DNA from: Straminergon stramineum
Taxonomy: Eukaryota > Streptophyta > Bryopsida > Hypnales > Calliergonaceae
Reading direction: 5' to 3'
Length of the DNA: 64,000 nt
Assembly: GCA_963920665.1 (NCBI GenBank)
Contig: OY987269.1
Coordinates: forward strand, 6,140,501-6,204,500
How positions within the stretch are numbered: position 1 is the stretch's first letter; every line of letters starts with the position of its first letter. This document shows, piece after piece, positions 60,263 through 64,000 of this stretch. Position numbers and translations under genes: made by a program. The notes below the pieces were generated by a model, which worked only from the letters and a program-made list of their open reading frames with translations, did not search any database and was not told where the DNA came from.

Positions 60263-63021
60263 ATGGTATTGATCTAACTTCAATTTAGTATTTTCAATAA
60301 GTTTTCTTGCAAAATACTTGAGACTATAGAATGTTTTAAAAATATGATTTGGTGATAAGTTAATTTCTATAAATCTTTTTTGAAACAATAATTTTGACAT
60401 TAATTTATTGTGTTCAAATATTTTGTAGTCTGACAAAAGCCTTGACAACTGGTTACCCATTACGGGTAGTCGAAATGCAAAATGGTGGTATGCTGCTTTC
60501 CACAATGTTACAGCAATGGTTGGGGCAGGTGTTTTGGGTTTGCCTCATGCTATGGTTTATCTCACATGGTATGTTGTCTTTTAAGAAAATATTGGTGCTT
60601 TCTTTAAACTTATTAAACATAGATATAGATATTTTATGATTTAACTATAAAATAGTGCTAACACTATAGAAAACCTATAAAAAAAAAGTTGACTAAAGGT
60701 TGTGATAATTTGGTAAGTTTGATATAAATTACATTATTCTTGATAAAATCTACTTTATCAAAAAATTCAATTTTATAGATGTTAATTTTTGAGAATTTAT
60801 CATTTTGGTGAATAAATAGGATGTGATAAACATTATAATGAAGAATTCTATTTTTTGAAATAAATTTCCAAAATAAATGAAACAATTAACACTATCTTGA
60901 TACTGTGGTATACAATTTTATTATAGAATTTTATATAGTGATTGTTCCTATTTTATATTTTTGTTAGGGGTCCCGGTATTACTGCCATGCTACTTTCATG
61001 GTCAATTACACTTTATACACTTTGGCAAATGGTGCAAATGCATGAAATGGTGCCTGACAAGCGATTGGATCGGTATCATGAGTTGGGACAAGAGGCTTTT
61101 GGTGAAAAGCTTGGCCTTTGGATTGTTGTACCTCAACAATTGATTGTTGAGGTTGGCGTAGACATCATGTACATGGTTACAGGTGGAAGTTCACTACAAA
61201 AAATTTACACCATTGCGTGCCAAGACGATTGTTCATTGAGTGAGAAAAAATGGGCATTTATTCTTATTTTTTCTTCATGCCACTACCTTTTGGCTCAACT
61301 TCCAAACTTCAATTCTATATCTTGGATTTCTCTAGCAGCTGCAATCATGTCATTGAGGTATGAATTCTTTACTATTTCAAAAGTACATGCAATTTAACTT
61401 TAAATCATGTATAAACTTTTATATATTTGATTTTATGAAATTATTTTAAAGATATATATTTTTTCTTTTATTTATTTCAAAATTTAAAATTCAATTATTC
61501 TATTTATATTATGTTTAAATATTATATTCTCTAGTATTCTATATACATATTAACACATTAATTGTTGTGTGATAGTTATTCGACTATAGCATGGGTGGTT
61601 CCTATTGCATTCCGTAATGACAATAGCCCCCCATTATTGCCGGGGGAATATCCAGAATATGTTTTACCAAATATCTCTACTTCATCACTTTTCTTTGGGA
61701 TATGCAATGCTCTTGGAGAAATTGCGTTTGCATTTGCAGGCCATAATGTGGTATTGGAAATCCAAGCCACAATACCATCTACACCCGAAAAACCATCCAA
61801 AGTTCCTATGTGGAATGGTGTTTTATGGGCTTATGGAGTTGTTGCTTGTTGTTATTTTCCGGTGGCATTTGTGGGTTATTGGGCATATGGCAATCATGTT
61901 GGAGAAAATATTATTACTTACGTAGCAAGGCCGCCCGTTCTTATTGCTGTTGCAAATATGTTTGTTGTTATCCATGTCATCGGAAGTTACCAGGTACATA
62001 TATTGTATTATGAATTTTAATGCTTATCTTTTTATTTTTATTAATTCTAAAAATATATAAAATGACTAGACTTTATATTTATTTTTTTGTATATTTTTTA
62101 TTTAAATTTTGGTGCTAATATTACTATATTGTTGGACTTTTGTAGCTTTATGCAATGCCTGTTTTTGATATGTTGGAAACCGCTTTGGTCAAGAAAGCTA
62201 GATTTAAACCTTCTCATAAATTGAGGCTTATAACAAGATCGGCTTATGTTGGTGAGTACTCTTTAAAATTTAAATAGTGCATTTATAAAATTTCACTTAT
62301 TCTTGTTTATTTTTATTTTTATTTATGCAAAATTAATTGAATTGATTAATTTGTTGCCTAGAGATTGTTTTTAAATAATGTAATTTACTTGATTCTAATA
62401 TTTGAACTTTTGCTATGATTGCAGCCATAACATCTTTCATTGGCTTATCCATTCCATTTTTTAGCGCATTGATGGGATTTTTTGGTGGTTTTGCTTTTGC
62501 ACCAACAACCTACTTTGTAAGGAATTTTCATAATCTGATTTTGATTTTATTTTAAATTTATATTCATATTTTAAATTTTACTTTAAATTTTTTATGTCTA
62601 ACAATATTATTTTTTATATTGATTATTCTGTGTGGCAGTTGCCTTGTATTATGTGGTTGTGTGTGTACAAACCAAAAGCATGGAGCATTACTTGGATTCT
62701 AAACTATGTGAGTATGCTTTCAATTTTTTTTTCTAATTAAAGAAAAAACAAAGACTAAAAATTAATTCTTATTCTTATTTTTCTTCAAAAAAAATTTAGT
62801 TTAAAAGACGATTTGCATCTCAATATTAGTTTGGTTTTTGAAAGTATTTTATTCTTATAAAATTGTTATAATTAATATCAACTTTAGAAACTATCCTAAT
62901 TAAGTTTTTTTGTACATTGTAGATTATCATTGTCATTGGTATACTACTCATGATATTTTCATGTATTGGAGGATTGGCTTCTATCATCATTTCAGCGAGG
63001 GGTTACAAATTCTATGCTTAA
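60263..63021 (+). CDS. LHT1: Lysine/histidine transporter-like amino-acid permease (AAAP family)
   Basis: Eight coding segments join in frame: 60263-60265, 60429-60568, 60968-61357, 61576-61993, 62146-62251, 62425-62516, 62639-62707 and 62923-63021, giving 438 residues, close to the family's roughly 440-450. The ATG is the last codon of its exon, directly before GTATTG; exon 2 then begins [12 protein letters not shown]. Hallmarks are [20 protein letters not shown] in helix 1, [39 protein letters not shown] and [17 protein letters not shown]. Hydrophobic segments fit about eleven membrane helices. LHT proteins import amino acids by proton symport at the plasma membrane. The symbol is by family; the exact paralogue is not known. 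Codons end mostly in A or T and introns are very AT-rich, unlike PRP39 or TPS1. Intact. Confidence 0.92.
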
Positions 63022-64000
63022 TTCCTTAGTCCCAATATTTTGGCAATATTTTCTTGCAAGATAGAATATAGGCAAGCCAAGTATATCACTATCACCACCA
63101 ACACTTGTACTACATGCAAGTGGAATACCAAATATAGCATTACCTCGAGGGCCAAACTATTAGCATGTACATGTTAATAGTCATGCTTAGCATTATCACC
63201 ACCATGTATATGTGCATGTACATGAGCATGTTGATGCAATTAATGCTGCAATAATAAGTTATTTCATGATTCTTAAATGTGAAAAAATCAATAAGTACTT
63301 AGAATTATTTTGGAAAATTAGGAGAGCTTTAAGTACAAAAATTTTCAAGTCTTACTAAAAAATCAGTTTTTATTATTTATTTACTATTTCTTATTCCTAC
63401 TACTTCCAAATAAAAAATATCTTGAAATTGGTTGGAAATCATTGTTTAAAAATGAAATGAGAACAAGTCAACCCTTAAAATTATTAATTATCAATAATAT
63501 TTCATAGATCAAGGATACAATTTTCAAAGATATTTTTTTCAATTTGTTTTCCACCATGCTATATTGTATGTAATGATAATATAATATTTTGAGTTTAAAC
63601 TTGTAAGTTGAATTGAAGAAATTTTATTGAAACAATTCTTTAATCTCTAGACATATCAATTAATTTTCATGATAAAAATAAGAGTACTAGCATTCACATA
63701 ATACAACACACCAACTAATAGGTGGTGAAAAAATGCATGTGAAAGCTCATGCAAAGCTCATAAAATTCTCTATAAATAAGGATGAGTTACATTTAATAGG
63801 TCTATATACTATAAATGAATTTTTAAAAATGTGAACCTTGAATGCTATTATTGAAGTAGAATAAAGAATAAGAATAGACTACATCATGTTCATAATGTTA
63901 TATTTTATTCTACAAAATATTATAAATGAGTTTCCATTATTAATTGGAAACTCATAATCTATAATAGTGGTAGAATAAAGAAAATAGGAAGATATATAAT
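63022..64000. other. 3' flank of the LHT gene
   Basis: AT-rich. The first few hundred bases are probably the 3' UTR. No other feature was recognised up to the window edge. Confidence 0.4.

Overview
The window looks like nuclear DNA of a land plant. Genes are intron-rich with short GT-AG introns, and several families are plant-type: a lysine/histidine transporter-like permease, a class I trehalose-6-phosphate synthase with a degenerate phosphatase domain, and a kinase with a plant MLKL/DUF1221-like N-terminus followed by 24-residue plant leucine-rich repeats (LRRs). A bryophyte (liverwort or moss) is my best guess from the kinase-LRR architecture and gene style, but the sequence alone does not prove it. 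A run of exactly 200 Ns at 57680-57879 shows this is a scaffolded draft assembly.

Layout. Positions 1-3008 (minus) hold the 5' part of a kinase-LRR gene that runs off the left edge. Positions 3009-8298 hold no recognisable gene, apart from a 136-bp foldback. Positions 8299-10371 (minus) hold an epoxide hydrolase gene broken by one stop and two frameshifts. Positions 15075-20713 (minus) hold an intact 11-exon PRP39-type U1 snRNP factor. Positions 21390-23190 hold degenerate tandem repeats. Positions 24085-33271 (minus) hold an intact 18-exon TPS1-type gene that includes a probable GC-AG intron and small transposons in its introns. Positions 33841-36720 form a satellite array of about 157 bp per monomer. 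Positions 36721-42355 are AT-rich and gene-free. Positions 43779-47446 (minus) hold a five-finger CCCH protein of the ZC3H3/AtC3H7 type. Positions 48780-50280 hold decaying tandem repeats. Positions 50647-52831 (plus) hold a two-exon LCAT-like lipase/acyltransferase preceded by two tiny uORFs. Positions 53091-60202 are AT-rich and hold a cluster of MITE-like transposons with TTAA junctions and a larger TAA-flanked element that contains the assembly gap. Positions 60263-63021 (plus) hold an intact LHT-type amino-acid transporter.

The genes do not form a pathway; each is an ordinary independently transcribed eukaryotic unit. I built the gene models by joining exons by eye at GT-AG (once GC-AG) sites and checking that phase and family homology both hold across each junction. 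Five models close without any frame conflict (PRP39, TPS1, the CCCH protein, the LCAT-like protein and the LHT). The kinase-LRR model is consistent but truncated by the window edge.

The two observations most worth following up are the MLKL-like kinase-LRR fusion, which lacks an NB-ARC domain yet keeps all kinase catalytic motifs, and a family of small inverted-repeat elements whose junctions are TTAA (or a duplicated CTAA), reminiscent of piggyBac-type insertion and unusual for a plant.
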